Source: Mesonia phycicola (GTDB taxonomy: Bacteria; Bacteroidota; Bacteroidia; Flavobacteriales; Flavobacteriaceae). Taken from it: a stretch of DNA of 64,000 nt. The first letter of the stretch is position 1; each line of letters opens with the position of its first letter. A program made the translations under genes and the position numbers. The notes beneath the pieces are model-generated. The model was not told the origin of the DNA. It saw only the letters and a program-made list of their open reading frames with translations, and searched no databases. The stretch is from contig NZ_FQYY01000002.1 of assembly GCF_900141885.1 (NCBI RefSeq), forward strand, positions 124,001 through 188,000, in the 5' to 3' direction. Shown here in pieces: positions 1-8,765 of the stretch.

Positions 1-2
1 GA

Positions 3-746
3 GGTAAAACTTATTTTTTTGATTTTTTAGAACACCATAAATATTTTTCACAAAAGTTTAAAGTAGACTACCTTTTTGGAGATATCACTCACACGCCTAA
101 TTACCCAACTTTATTAAAAAGTAGACCTATATCTGGTCAAAATAAAAATTCTATTTTAATGAAATGGAATAAAATTAGGCACTTTCTTTTTATAAAAAAG
201 CATCCTAAAAAATACCTAGATAAACAAGACTTATTGGTATGGAGAGGTAAAGTGCACCCTACTCAACCTCATAGAATCAACTTTGTTCAAAAATTTATAG
301 ATCATCCGCTTTGTGATATTGGTAAAGTAAACACTAATCAATTAAATAGTAATTGGGTAAAACCAAGAATGACTATAGAAGAGCAATTAAACTATAAATT
401 TATTATGAGTATAGAGGGTAATGATGTTGCTAGTAATTTAAAATGGGTTATGTCTTCTAATTCTATTGCAGTAATGCCAAAACCAAAATTTGAAACCTGG
501 TTTATGGAAGGTTCTTTAAAACCAGACTATCACTATATTGCTATAAAAGATGATTTTTCTGATCTAGAAGAAAAATTGAACTTTTACATAAACCATCCAG
601 AAAAAGCCAAAACTATTATTAAAAATGCCAACCAATATGTGAAGCAGTTTCAAAATAAAGAGAGAGAAGACATTATTTCTTTATTAATTCTAGAAAAATA
701 CTTTGCTAAAACACAGCAAAAAACAAGTAAATATTTCTCTAATTAA
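3..746 (+). CDS. Glycosyltransferase family 90 (CAP10-like), 5' end cut off by window
   Basis: The reading frame is open from base 3 to the stop, so the ATG at 159 is internal and 247 C-terminal residues are visible. The C-terminal half resembles GT90/CAP10 (LpsA-type) enzymes: a WRGK motif, then EGNDVASNLKW followed by a conserved run around PKPKFETWFMEG and HYIAIKDDFSDLEEK, the donor-sugar binding part of this family. Family members transfer sugars (often xylose or glucose) onto lipopolysaccharide or capsule at the cytoplasmic face of the inner membrane. The family call is seen in the sequence; the LPS role is inferred. No partner glycosyltransferases are visible because the upstream region is missing. 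Confidence 0.8.
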   Translation, partial: GKTYFFDFLEHHKYFSQKFKVDYLFGDITHTPNYPTLLKSRPISGQNKNSILMKWNKIRHFLFIKKHPKKYLDKQDLLVWRGKVHPTQPHRINFVQKFIDHPLCDIGKVNTNQLNSNWVKPRMTIEEQLNYKFIMSIEGNDVASNLKWVMSSNSIAVMPKPKFETWFMEGSLKPDYHYIAIKDDFSDLEEKLNFYINHPEKAKTIIKNANQYVKQFQNKEREDIISLLILEKYFAKTQQKTSKYFSN

Positions 747-833
747 CCTACTAATTGCCTAGTGTTAAAATAGATTTAAACTAGGTCGTTTCTTCTTTTA
801 AGCCTTCTAATAATTGTAATTTTATTAAAAAAA

Positions 834-1829
834 ATGAAAAATACAATTCTATTAAATAGCAGACCAGAAGGAAAACCACAAGAGTCTGATTTTAAATTTG
901 TTAATCAAGAAGTTGGCACTCCCTCAAATAATGAAATTTTAATTGAAAGTAAATATGTTTCTGTAGATCCCTATCTAAGAGGAAGAATGAGTGATGCTAA
1001 ATCTTACGTACCTCCATTTAAATTAAATGAGCCTATCACTTCTGGAATTGTTGCAGAAGTTTTACAATCTGAAAATAGTTATTTTAAAAAAGGTGATTTT
1101 GTAACAGGTAATTTGCCTTGGAAAAAACAACAAGTTGTAAATCCAGAAAATTTACAGAAAGTAGATCCAGAAAAAGCCCCACTATCTACTTATCTAGGTA
1201 TTTTAGGTCTTACTGGATTAACAGCCTATTTAGGTTTAACCGAAATTGGTAAACCTAAAAAAGGAGAAACCTTAGTAGTTTCTGGCGCAGCAGGTGCTGT
1301 TGGTAGCGTTGTTGGGCAAATTGGTAAAATACTAGGTTTACACGTAGTTGGTGTTGCGGGAAGTGATGAGAAAGTAGAAATGCTTACCAGCAAGTTTGGT
1401 TTTGATAAAGGTATTAATTACAAAACTACAGACAATATGGCTAAAGCCATAGCAGATGCTTGCCCTAACGGTGTAGATGTTTATTTTGACAATGTAGGTG
1501 GTGAAATTTCTGATGGTGTTTTAGTCAATATCAATAAATTTGCTAGAATAGCCATATGTGGTGCAATTGCCGTTTATAACAAAACTTCTATCCCAAAAGC
1601 CCTTGCAGTACAACCATTTCTGGTTAAAAATAGCGCTTTAATGCAAGGGTTTATTGTAAGTAATTATCAAGATAAGTTTGGTGAAGCATCTAAGCAGCTA
1701 GCTCAATGGCTTCAAGAAGATAAACTTGTTTATGAAGAAACCATGGTAAAAGGCTTTGAGAATATACCACAAGCATTTCTAGATTTGTTTGAAGGTAAAA
1801 ATAAAGGTAAAATGGTAGTGCAAGTATAA
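834..1829 (+). CDS. NADP-dependent oxidoreductase, CurA/leukotriene B4 dehydrogenase type (MDR superfamily)
   Basis: This 331-residue zinc-independent medium-chain dehydrogenase/reductase has the usual family length. VDPYLRGRM near residues 44-52 and the nucleotide-binding SGAAGAVGSVVGQ loop near 148-160 are hallmarks of the CurA/YncB/PTGR group, which reduces the C=C bond of alpha,beta-unsaturated carbonyls with NADPH in the cytosol. No zinc-ligand cysteine cluster is present, as expected. The ATG at 834 follows an A-rich leader with no upstream in-frame alternative of interest. It stands alone, with a terminator directly downstream. The substrate cannot be deduced. Confidence 0.9.
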   Translation: MKNTILLNSRPEGKPQESDFKFVNQEVGTPSNNEILIESKYVSVDPYLRGRMSDAKSYVPPFKLNEPITSGIVAEVLQSENSYFKKGDFVTGNLPWKKQQVVNPENLQKVDPEKAPLSTYLGILGLTGLTAYLGLTEIGKPKKGETLVVSGAAGAVGSVVGQIGKILGLHVVGVAGSDEKVEMLTSKFGFDKGINYKTTDNMAKAIADACPNGVDVYFDNVGGEISDGVLVNINKFARIAICGAIAVYNKTSIPKALAVQPFLVKNSALMQGFIVSNYQDKFGEASKQLAQWLQEDKLVYEETMVKGFENIPQAFLDLFEGKNKGKMVVQV

Positions 1830-1857
1830 AATACTTTACAACTAACTATTAATCCAT

Positions 1858-1896
1858 CCCCTTTGTAAATTAAATTATAAAGGGGGATTTTATTTT
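1858..1896 (+). terminator. Intrinsic terminator of the CurA-type reductase gene
   Basis: CCCCTTT pairs with AAAGGGG, extended by G-T, T-A and A-T pairs, around a 6-nt loop, followed by ATTTTATTTTT. It lies 29 bases after the stop codon. Confidence 0.85.
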
Positions 1897-1992
1897 TAGA
1901 TAGATTTATAGTTTAAAGAGAATTATTATATTTTTAAAGTTCTATTATCAACCTTTTGTGACAAATTTTCTAAAACCTAATATTTACTTAAT

Positions 1993-2643
1993 TTGATTAC
2001 ATTACTTAAAAAAAGAAAAGTACAATACCTACTTATCATTATTATTCTCTCCCCTATTCTATTTATTGGAGCTTCTAATTATTTTATCGAAAAAAATTCT
2101 ATCAACAAAACATATTTTAATACCTCACAAATACCTCAAAACAAAGTAGGCTTAGTTTTGGGTACTTCTAAAAAACTACAAAACGGGAATATTAATCTTT
2201 ATTTTAAATATAGAATTGAAGCTACTGTAGCTTTGTATAAAGAAGAGAAAATTGAATTTATTCTGGTAAGTGGTGATAATAGTAGTAAAAATTATGATGA
2301 GCCATCTGATTTTAAAGAAGAACTGATAAAATTTGGGATTCCGGAAGATAAAATTTTCTTAGATTATGCTGGTTTTAGAACTTTAGACTCTGTAATTAGA
2401 GCAAAAGAAATATTTGGACAAAATAATATTACTATTATCTCTCAGCAATTTCATAACGAAAGAGCTATTTATATTGCAGAACATAACGGGATAAATGCTG
2501 TTGGTTTTAATGCAAAAAATGTATCTTACGCTTATGGTATTAGAGTACAATTAAGAGAATATTTAGCCAGAAGTAAGGTATTTTTAGATATACTTTTTCA
2601 TGTAAAGCCTAAGTTTTTAGGGGATAAAGTAAAAATATCTTAA
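1993..2643 (+). CDS. SanA/YdcF-family (DUF218) membrane-anchored protein
   Basis: A 216-residue protein with one N-terminal transmembrane segment (about residues 10-28) and a DUF218 domain from about 47 to 200. VGLVLGTSK, FILVSGDN and a conserved late segment around ISQQFHNERA match SanA of enterobacteria, which affects envelope permeability and vancomycin sensitivity. The globular domain should lie in the periplasm. The only possible start is TTG at 1993, because an in-frame stop lies at 1978-1980 and no ATG occurs near the N-terminus. The family call is firm; the biochemical reaction is unknown for the whole family. Confidence 0.85.
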   Translation: MITLLKKRKVQYLLIIIILSPILFIGASNYFIEKNSINKTYFNTSQIPQNKVGLVLGTSKKLQNGNINLYFKYRIEATVALYKEEKIEFILVSGDNSSKNYDEPSDFKEELIKFGIPEDKIFLDYAGFRTLDSVIRAKEIFGQNNITIISQQFHNERAIYIAEHNGINAVGFNAKNVSYAYGIRVQLREYLARSKVFLDILFHVKPKFLGDKVKIS

Positions 2644-2768
2644 TTATACAAACATCTATTTACCAGATAAATAAATTAAAATTTACAAGAAATACAATTA
2701 CAAATGCTTTAAACATATTTTTTTGGCATTGTATTTGGTTTAACCAATAAAACTAAAATAAAATTACA

Positions 2769-3248
2769 ATGAAAAAATCAATTTTAATGTTAGGAGCTGT
2801 TTTAGCACTAGGTGTTACTGCAAACGCTCAAAAAATGGAAAGAAAAGGTAAAATCTCTGCTGATAAAATTATAGAAAGATTTGATGAGAACGGAGACAAC
2901 CAATTAAGTAAAGATGAATTAGGAGATAATGAAAGATTGACTGAAAATTTTGATAAAATTGACACAAACAGTGACAGTTATTTATCTGAAGAAGAGCTAA
3001 ATGCAATGATTGCAGAAAGACCAAAAATGAATGGTGACAGAAAAAAACTTGTAAAAATGAAAGCTTCTGCTACTGAAAAAAGGGCTAAAATTGCAGAATT
3101 AGATACAGATAGTGATAAATTAATTAGCAAAGCTGAAGCTGCTGAAAACACTAAATTATCTGAAAATTTTGATACTTTAGATACCGATAAAGATGGTTTT
3201 CTGTCTAAATCTGAATTAAAAGCTGCTAAAAAATTATTAAAAAAATAA
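2769..3248 (+). CDS. Secreted EF-hand calcium-binding protein with four loops
   Basis: The N-terminus is a signal peptide ending near ANAQ (residues 18-21), so the 159-residue product should be exported to the periplasm or outside. Four 12-residue EF-hand loops follow at about residues 39-50, 65-76, 112-123 and 138-149, each with D at position 1 and an acidic residue (D or E) at position 12, arranged as two pairs separated by a basic linker. Position 6 is G only in the last loop; the others have D or S, so affinities may differ. Calcium binding is inferred from these loops. The role is unknown; proteins of this kind are common in flavobacteria as possible Ca sensors or buffers. The ATG is preceded by an A-rich leader. 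Confidence 0.85.
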   Translation: MKKSILMLGAVLALGVTANAQKMERKGKISADKIIERFDENGDNQLSKDELGDNERLTENFDKIDTNSDSYLSEEELNAMIAERPKMNGDRKKLVKMKASATEKRAKIAELDTDSDKLISKAEAAENTKLSENFDTLDTDKDGFLSKSELKAAKKLLKK

Positions 3249-3273
3249 TTTTTTAGTACTTACTATATTATAT

Positions 3274-3305
3274 AAAAAAAGCGAGTTATTTAACTCGCTT
3301 TTTTC
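3274..3305. terminator. Bidirectional terminator between EF-hand gene and Old Yellow Enzyme gene
   Basis: An 8-bp GC-richer stem (GCGAGTTA / TAACTCGC) has A-run and T-run flanks on both sides, so it can serve both convergent genes. Confidence 0.9.
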
Positions 3306-3331
3306 GTGGGGTAAAATGATTAATCTTGTAA

Positions 3332-4438
3332 TTAATCTGTTTCTTTTTCATAGTCTAAATACCCTTTTTTTCCTGATGTATAAAATGTATCATTATCCCA
3401 TTCTGTTAATGCAACACCTTGCTCAAACCTTTCTACCAAATCTGGATTAGAAATAAATGGCTTACCATAAGCTACCAAGTCTGCATCTCCATCTTTAATT
3501 ACTTTATTTCCTTTGTCTTGATCAAAAGCTGTATTAATAATTAAATTGCCTTTATAAATAGGTCTGTAATGTTTTGCTATTTCTTTTACTGCGTATGGAT
3601 TGTTAGAAACATCTGTAAAAGGTTCAGATAAATGCAAGTAAGCCAAATTATAATTATTTAATTTTTCAACTATATAATCAAAAGTTGGAATAGACTCTTT
3701 ATCTAATTCAATACCAAAAAGTCCGTCTAAAGATGGATTTAATCTTAACCCAATTTTATGTTCTGGCATTACTTGTTTAATTTCATCTAAAACTTCAAAT
3801 AAAAATTTAGCTCTATTTTCTATACTTCCTCCATATTCATCTTCTCTTTTATTGGCGTTTGCACTAAAAAATTGATGAAATAAATAACCGTTAGAAGAGT
3901 GAATTTCTATACCATCAAAATCTGCATCCATAGCATTTTTAGCTGCATTTTTAAAATCTTGTACAGTTCTTTTAATATCTGCAATAGTCATCTCTTTTGG
4001 GGTAACAGTATCTTTAAAACCGTTGTATGTAAATGATTTTGCATTAGGATTAATTGCAGAAGGAGCTAATGGTTTTTCTCCGTTATGAAAATCTGGATGA
4101 GAAATTCTACCTACATGCCAAAGCTGAATAAATATTCTGCCTCCTGCATTATGCACCATATGGTTTACTTTTTTCCATCCTTCTACTTGTGCTTTGCTAT
4201 AAATTCCTGGAGTATTAACGTACCCTACAGCTTCTGGAGAAACTTGAGAACCTTCAGAAATAATTAATCCTGCTGAAGCTCTTTGTTTATAATATTCTCC
4301 CTGTAATTCTTCTGTAGCTATATTTCCTTCATTATCTGCTCTACTTCTTGTCATTGGTGCCATTACTACTCTATTTGGTAGTTCTAGTCCGTTGAGATTA
4401 AAAGAAGACAATAACGGTTGATTTTTATCTTTAGCCAT
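3332..4438 (-). CDS. Old Yellow Enzyme family alkene reductase (NemA/OPR-like)
   Basis: A 368-residue FMN-dependent oxidoreductase with a complete TIM barrel. The N-terminal MAPMTRSRA, IQLWHVGR, and HSSNGYLFHQFFS followed by NxRxDxYGGSxxNR are the classical OYE signatures; the H and N of HSSN bind the substrate carbonyl or nitro oxygen. It reduces activated C=C bonds, and often nitro compounds, with NAD(P)H in the cytosol. A longer frame starts with CTG at 4453, but that lies in a -7 promoter box, so I take the ATG at 4438. The upstream Crp-type regulator on the same strand may control it, which is inference from position only. Confidence 0.92.
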   Translation of the reverse strand: MAKDKNQPLLSSFNLNGLELPNRVVMAPMTRSRADNEGNIATEELQGEYYKQRASAGLIISEGSQVSPEAVGYVNTPGIYSKAQVEGWKKVNHMVHNAGGRIFIQLWHVGRISHPDFHNGEKPLAPSAINPNAKSFTYNGFKDTVTPKEMTIADIKRTVQDFKNAAKNAMDADFDGIEIHSSNGYLFHQFFSANANKREDEYGGSIENRAKFLFEVLDEIKQVMPEHKIGLRLNPSLDGLFGIELDKESIPTFDYIVEKLNNYNLAYLHLSEPFTDVSNNPYAVKEIAKHYRPIYKGNLIINTAFDQDKGNKVIKDGDADLVAYGKPFISNPDLVERFEQGVALTEWDNDTFYTSGKKGYLDYEKETD

Positions 4439-4450
4439 GATTTTTTTCAG

Positions 4451-4458
4451 CAAAGATA
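4451..4458 (-). promoter_or_regulatory. -7 promoter box of the Old Yellow Enzyme gene
   Basis: Minus-strand TATCTTTG matches the Bacteroidota TAnnTTTG consensus and ends 12 bases before the ATG. No clear -33 TTG is seen. Confidence 0.55.
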
Positions 4459-4503
4459 AAAGAGTGATGTAAGAAGTAGAATGATATAAGTTATCTAAAC
4501 TAG

Positions 4504-5091
4504 TTAAAAAGTGTTAACTTTTACAAGCTCTTTTCTTATTCTGCTAAGGCTTTCTGGTTTAATGCCTAGATAATTTGCTACTTGGTAATTGGCAATACGC
4601 TTTTCTATATCTGGGTAAGCCTCACAAAACTCTACGTAACGCTCTTTGGCTGTTTTTTGTAAGCTAGATAAAATTCTGGTTCTTAAAGATACAAATGCCT
4701 TTGTTGTTTTTATTCTAAAAAAACGTTCAAATTTTGGTATTCTTTGGTAAACAGTTTCTAGTACATCTTTATTTATTGCTAATAGAGTACAATCTTCTAA
4801 AGCTTCAATATATAGTTTTGCTGGTTCTCCGTTAAAAAACGACTCAAAATCACTAATCCACCAATCTTCTACAGCAAATTGTAAAATATGTTTATTACCT
4901 AAATGATCTATATAATAAGCTAATAAGCACCCTTTTACTACAAAATATTCTTCTTTTACACGATCTCCTGGCTTAATTAAAAACGATTTTTTCTTTACTT
5001 TTTTTTCTACTAACACACTTGTAAATTCTTCTAATTCTTCATTAGTCAACTCTATCGTATTGGTAACGTGTTGTATAATTTCAGCGTGCAT
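4504..5091 (-). CDS. Crp/Fnr family transcriptional regulator
   Basis: The 195-residue protein has a cyclic-nucleotide-binding-like beta roll (about residues 20-115, with IKPGDRVKEEYFVVKGC) joined by a long helix to a C-terminal helix-turn-helix (about 165-190, ANYLGIKPESLSRIRKEL). This is the compact flavobacterial subgroup. No Fnr-type N-terminal cysteine cluster is present, and the phosphate-binding RS motif of true cAMP binders is missing, so the effector is unknown. It is 65 bases upstream of the Old Yellow Enzyme gene on the same strand; that gene also has its own promoter box. Confidence 0.9.
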   Translation of the reverse strand: MHAEIIQHVTNTIELTNEELEEFTSVLVEKKVKKKSFLIKPGDRVKEEYFVVKGCLLAYYIDHLGNKHILQFAVEDWWISDFESFFNGEPAKLYIEALEDCTLLAINKDVLETVYQRIPKFERFFRIKTTKAFVSLRTRILSSLQKTAKERYVEFCEAYPDIEKRIANYQVANYLGIKPESLSRIRKELVKVNTF

Positions 5092-5310
5092 AAATAGTAG
5101 TACTATGGTTATTTTTTACAAGAGAATTTTAGTAAAAACCTTATTAAAATCTATCAAATCTAATACTAATTTTATAAAATTTTAATACCAGTAAATTTAA
5201 TTGCTACATAAATAGCTGTTAAAAGTTTTTAGAAACCTATGTTAAAGCAAGTTAATTAAAAATTACCATCTATAGTTTTCTTGTAAATTGAAATAAAAAA
5301 ACTTAGAGAA

Positions 5311-5580
5311 ATGAAAAAGCAAGATGCATACAACTCAGAAATAACAGAACAAGAAAAAGAAATGTTGAATCAAGAAAACATTCATAATGATGGCGGTGAC
5401 GATCAAGAATTAAATCAGCGTAAAAAAGACGTAGATTTTACAGGAAATGATTTAGATGTACCTTATAGCGATAAAGCTAAAAAGAATAACGGACCTAGCG
5501 GTTTAAAAGATGAAGAAAATGATATATACAGCCAAGGCGGTAATAATAATGATTTAGAAGAAGACCATAGCGGACAGTAA
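5311..5580 (+). CDS. Small acidic hydrophilic protein of unknown function
   Basis: An 89-residue product rich in Asp, Glu, Asn, Gln and Lys, with no cysteine, no signal peptide and no hydrophobic stretch, so it is probably soluble and largely disordered. I recognise no domain. The ATG follows a leader of about 20 A-rich bases and the gene ends at a strong terminator, so it forms its own transcript. The regular composition and clean terminator support a real gene. General stress-type disordered proteins look like this, but that is only an analogy. Confidence 0.7.
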   Translation: MKKQDAYNSEITEQEKEMLNQENIHNDGGDDQELNQRKKDVDFTGNDLDVPYSDKAKKNNGPSGLKDEENDIYSQGGNNNDLEEDHSGQ

Positions 5581-5601
5581 TAAAAACCGCTTTGGTAAAA
5601 A

Positions 5602-5637
5602 AGTGCTAACTATAAATAATGGTTAGCACTTTTTTTA
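5602..5637 (+). terminator. Intrinsic terminator after the small acidic protein gene
   Basis: AGTGCTAAC pairs with GTTAGCACT around an 11-base loop, followed by a T7 run. Confidence 0.9.
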
Positions 5638-5714
5638 TGCCTTTATCTAAAATGGTAATTGTTCACATATATTTAGATTGGCAGAAGTAATTTCGTGAGT
5701 TAATTCATTTTGTC

Positions 5715-5722
5715 TAATTTTG
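5715..5722 (+). promoter_or_regulatory. -7 promoter box of recQ
   Basis: TAATTTTG is a perfect TAnnTTTG match, with its end 23 bases before the ATG at 5746. It overlaps the TTG that would otherwise begin a longer frame at 5710. Confidence 0.6.
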
Positions 5723-5745
5723 CAATCTTAAATAAATACTTATCT

Positions 5746-7851
5746 ATGTCTGTAACCACTTACCAAGAACAGCTCTACCCTACTCTTAAAAAATACTTTG
5801 GTTACGATACATTTAGAGCACAACAAGAAGAAATAATTACAAGCGTACTTCAAAAAAAAGACTGTTTGGTAATTATGCCTACAGGAGGTGGTAAATCTAT
5901 ATGTTTTCAGCTTCCGGCTTTATTATTTGAAGGATTAACGCTAGTAATTTCTCCGCTAATAGCGTTAATGAAAGACCAGGTAGATGGTTTAAAAGCCAAC
6001 GGTATAGAAGCAGATTTTTTTAATAGTAGCCAAGACAACATACAGCAACAAGAAATTTTAGATAAGGTTGTAAATAAACAAATTAAATTACTTTACGTAG
6101 CACCAGAAAGTTTATCTGGTTTAAATGATATTTTAAAAGAAACTTATATTAGTTGTATTGCTATAGATGAAGCACATTGTATTTCTTCTTGGGGGCATGA
6201 TTTTAGACCCAGTTACCAGCAATTAGGTTTTTTAAAACGTTCTTTACCTCAAACCCCAATAATTGCTCTAACCGCAACAGCAGATAAAGCTACAAGGCAA
6301 GATATTATAGATCAATTAAATATACCGCAAGCTAAACAGTTTTTAAGCTCTTTTGATAGAAAAAATATCACCCTTGAAGTTAGACCTGCAGAAGATAGAG
6401 TAACCCAAATTTTAAAATTTGTAGAAAAAAGAAGTTCAGAATCTGGTATTATTTATTGTTTAAGCAGAAAAGGAACAGAAAACATTGCAGAAAAACTTCA
6501 AAATAAAGGTATTAAAGCAACAGCTTACCACGCAGGCCTAACCTTTGAGCAACGTGCAAAAGTACAAGAAGATTTTATTTTTGATAAAACTCAAGTAGTT
6601 TGCGCTACAGTAGCATTTGGTATGGGAATAGACAAATCTAACGTGCGCTACGTTATACACTATAATATGCCTAAAAATATTGAGGGCTATTATCAAGAAA
6701 TTGGTAGAGCTGGTAGAGATGGGTTAGATTCTTACGCTTTACTTTTTCATACTTATGCAGATGTTATACAATTAAGAAAATTTACACAAGGTGCCGCCAA
6801 TGAAGAAATACAGAATGCCAAGTTAGATAGAATGAAAGAATTTGCAGAAGCTACAGATTGCAGAAGAAAAATTCTACTTGGTTATTTTGGAGAGTATTTA
6901 GAAAAAAATTGTGGTAATTGTGATGTTTGTAAAAATCCGCCAGAATTTTTTGAAGGTACTGTACTTGCCCAAAAATTACTTTCTTGCATTGCCAGATTAA
7001 AAAATAAAGAAGCAGCAGGAACTGTGATTGAAGTTTTAAGAGGTGCGCAAAATGCTAATATAATTTCTAAAAACTACCAACATATTAAAACCTTTGGTAT
7101 TGGTAATAACATATCATTTAGAGATTGGCAACATTACCTAACGCAACTTATTAATCAAGGATATTGTGAAATTGCTTTTCATAAGCAAAATACATTGCAA
7201 TTAACAGAAGTAGCAAAAAAAGTATTATTTGAAAATCAAAAAGTATTACTAACTAAACCAACAGCACTTAAAGAAAAGAGAGAATCAATTGCTAAATCAT
7301 CAAGTAAAAAAATTAAAACTAAAGAAACTTTATTTGAAAATTTACGCAAGCTAAGATATACCATAGCAAAAGAAGAAGACATACCTGCATATTTAGTTTT
7401 TAATGATGCTACATTAAAAGAAATTGAAAGAGAAAGACCACTTACAGATGAAGATTTTATGAATATTAGTGGTGTTGGTCAACGTAAATTAGAAGTATAC
7501 GGAGATCTGTTTATGGCTGAAATTAAAAAATTTAATCAAACTAAAAAAAAGAAAGCCAATACTCACAAAGTAACTTTTGATTTGTATAAAGAAGGTTTAT
7601 CTATTGAAGAAATTGCAGAAAAAAGAAACTTAACCTCTACTACTATCTATTCTCACATTGCTAAGTTATACAGTGAAGGTAAAAATATTAATATTAATGA
7701 TTTTGTAGAACAAGCAATTATAGATCAAATTGAGTCTGCTAAAAAAGAATTAAAATCACCCGATGGCTTAAAACCTTATTTTGAATATTTTGATGAGAAG
7801 ATTCCGTATTTTAAAATTAGACTTGCATTAAGTGCTTTAGAGAAAAATTAG
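5746..7851 (+). CDS. recQ: ATP-dependent DNA helicase RecQ
   Basis: A 701-residue 3'-5' SF2 helicase acting in recombination repair and replication restart. Domain order: helicase core with Walker A PTGGGKS (about 44-50), DEAH box (about 140) and motif VI QEIGRAGRDG; zinc-binding subdomain with Cys near 370 and the CGNCDVC cluster near 388-395; winged-helix RQC; HRDC near 530-605; and a C-terminal helical region with a second HTH-like segment, a common extension in Bacteroidota. A TTG at 5710 could add 12 residues, but the promoter box overlapping it argues for the ATG at 5746. Confidence 0.96.
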   Translation: MSVTTYQEQLYPTLKKYFGYDTFRAQQEEIITSVLQKKDCLVIMPTGGGKSICFQLPALLFEGLTLVISPLIALMKDQVDGLKANGIEADFFNSSQDNIQQQEILDKVVNKQIKLLYVAPESLSGLNDILKETYISCIAIDEAHCISSWGHDFRPSYQQLGFLKRSLPQTPIIALTATADKATRQDIIDQLNIPQAKQFLSSFDRKNITLEVRPAEDRVTQILKFVEKRSSESGIIYCLSRKGTENIAEKLQNKGIKATAYHAGLTFEQRAKVQEDFIFDKTQVVCATVAFGMGIDKSNVRYVIHYNMPKNIEGYYQEIGRAGRDGLDSYALLFHTYADVIQLRKFTQGAANEEIQNAKLDRMKEFAEATDCRRKILLGYFGEYLEKNCGNCDVCKNPPEFFEGTVLAQKLLSCIARLKNKEAAGTVIEVLRGAQNANIISKNYQHIKTFGIGNNISFRDWQHYLTQLINQGYCEIAFHKQNTLQLTEVAKKVLFENQKVLLTKPTALKEKRESIAKSSSKKIKTKETLFENLRKLRYTIAKEEDIPAYLVFNDATLKEIERERPLTDEDFMNISGVGQRKLEVYGDLFMAEIKKFNQTKKKKANTHKVTFDLYKEGLSIEEIAEKRNLTSTTIYSHIAKLYSEGKNININDFVEQAIIDQIESAKKELKSPDGLKPYFEYFDEKIPYFKIRLALSALEKN

Positions 7852-7888
7852 TTGACTATTTTTATGTAAATGTAAAATAGCCAACTAA
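7848..7888. terminator. Inverted repeat between recQ and the beta-barrel gene, probable bidirectional terminator
   Basis: TTAGTTGACTATTTT and AAAATAGCCAACTAA form 15-base arms with one mismatch around an 11-base loop. The left arm covers the recQ stop codon. No good T-run follows, so termination efficiency is uncertain. Confidence 0.5.
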
Positions 7889-7897
7889 CTATTATTA

Positions 7898-8758
7898 TTA
7901 TTTAATATCTAAAAACACACCTCCGCTATAAGATGGTTGCGCATATATAATACGGCCAGAAATTGCAGTTGCGTAGGTAAAAGAAACTCCTAATTTCTTG
8001 GTTATATAATAAGCTGCTTCTACTGCTACACTCACATATTCTACATTATTAGCAAATATACTCCCTTGTGTATTTTGAGCAGATAGTGAGCCGTTTTTTA
8101 AAGACTTTACAGCATTTAATTTCCCTAATAACCAAAACTTATCCCATAATTTAATTCCTGTTTCTGCACCATAATGAAATTCATCTGAAAAATTATTAGT
8201 TCTATTATTAAACCCCAAATAAGCTTTGGCATAAGAACGCTTTTCAAATAATTTGTATGAGCTTCCTGCATTTAATGTTAGTAATTGATTAAATTCACCA
8301 TCACCAGTTTGAAAACTACCATCACTCCCTGCCTTATCTTTTCCGGTTGGTAACCCAAATTTTATTGTAGAAGAAATTGCTATTTTTTTCTTTTTTAATA
8401 ATGCAAATCTAAACCCTAAATCTATATCTCCAATACTATTTACGGCTTCGCCATCTTGCAAAACATTACCATTAGTACCAGAAACTTGAGTGTTTTGGTA
8501 GATTCTTGTAAAAAAAGGAATATATGTAATTACGTCTATCTTATCTGTAATACCATATTCACCATAAAAACTTAGTGTAAAATTACCACGAGTTGCATTT
8601 GGGTCTATTTCTCCAGAGCTAGTATAATGCTCATCTGCCACTAAAGACCAAGCAGATAATTTGTAATATCCATTTCCTTTTTCTTTTGTCCATTGAGCAT
8701 AGTTATTTTGAAAAACAAAAAAAACAGATATAATTGCTAATAAGTGTAAATGCTTCAT
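7898..8758 (-). CDS. Outer-membrane beta-barrel protein, function unknown
   Basis: A 286-residue protein with a signal peptide ending near NNYAQ (about residue 21), then alternating aromatic-rich strands typical of a 12-14-stranded barrel, ending in a hydrophobic terminal strand. It resembles the transporter/phenol-degradation MetA-like barrel group in segments such as YGITDKIDVITYIPFF and IKFGLPTGKD. It lies 7 bases after the Ig/DM13 lipoprotein gene on the same strand, so the two are surely co-transcribed and may act together in the outer membrane. The substrate is unknown. Confidence 0.75.
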   Translation of the reverse strand: MKHLHLLAIISVFFVFQNNYAQWTKEKGNGYYKLSAWSLVADEHYTSSGEIDPNATRGNFTLSFYGEYGITDKIDVITYIPFFTRIYQNTQVSGTNGNVLQDGEAVNSIGDIDLGFRFALLKKKKIAISSTIKFGLPTGKDKAGSDGSFQTGDGEFNQLLTLNAGSSYKLFEKRSYAKAYLGFNNRTNNFSDEFHYGAETGIKLWDKFWLLGKLNAVKSLKNGSLSAQNTQGSIFANNVEYVSVAVEAAYYITKKLGVSFTYATAISGRIIYAQPSYSGGVFLDIK

Positions 8759-8765
8759 ATAAAAT

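Noticed and set aside
159-161. ATG at 159 as start of the first gene
   Set aside because: The frame stays open back to base 3 and the upstream residues fit the GT90 family, so this ATG is internal to a gene cut by the window edge.
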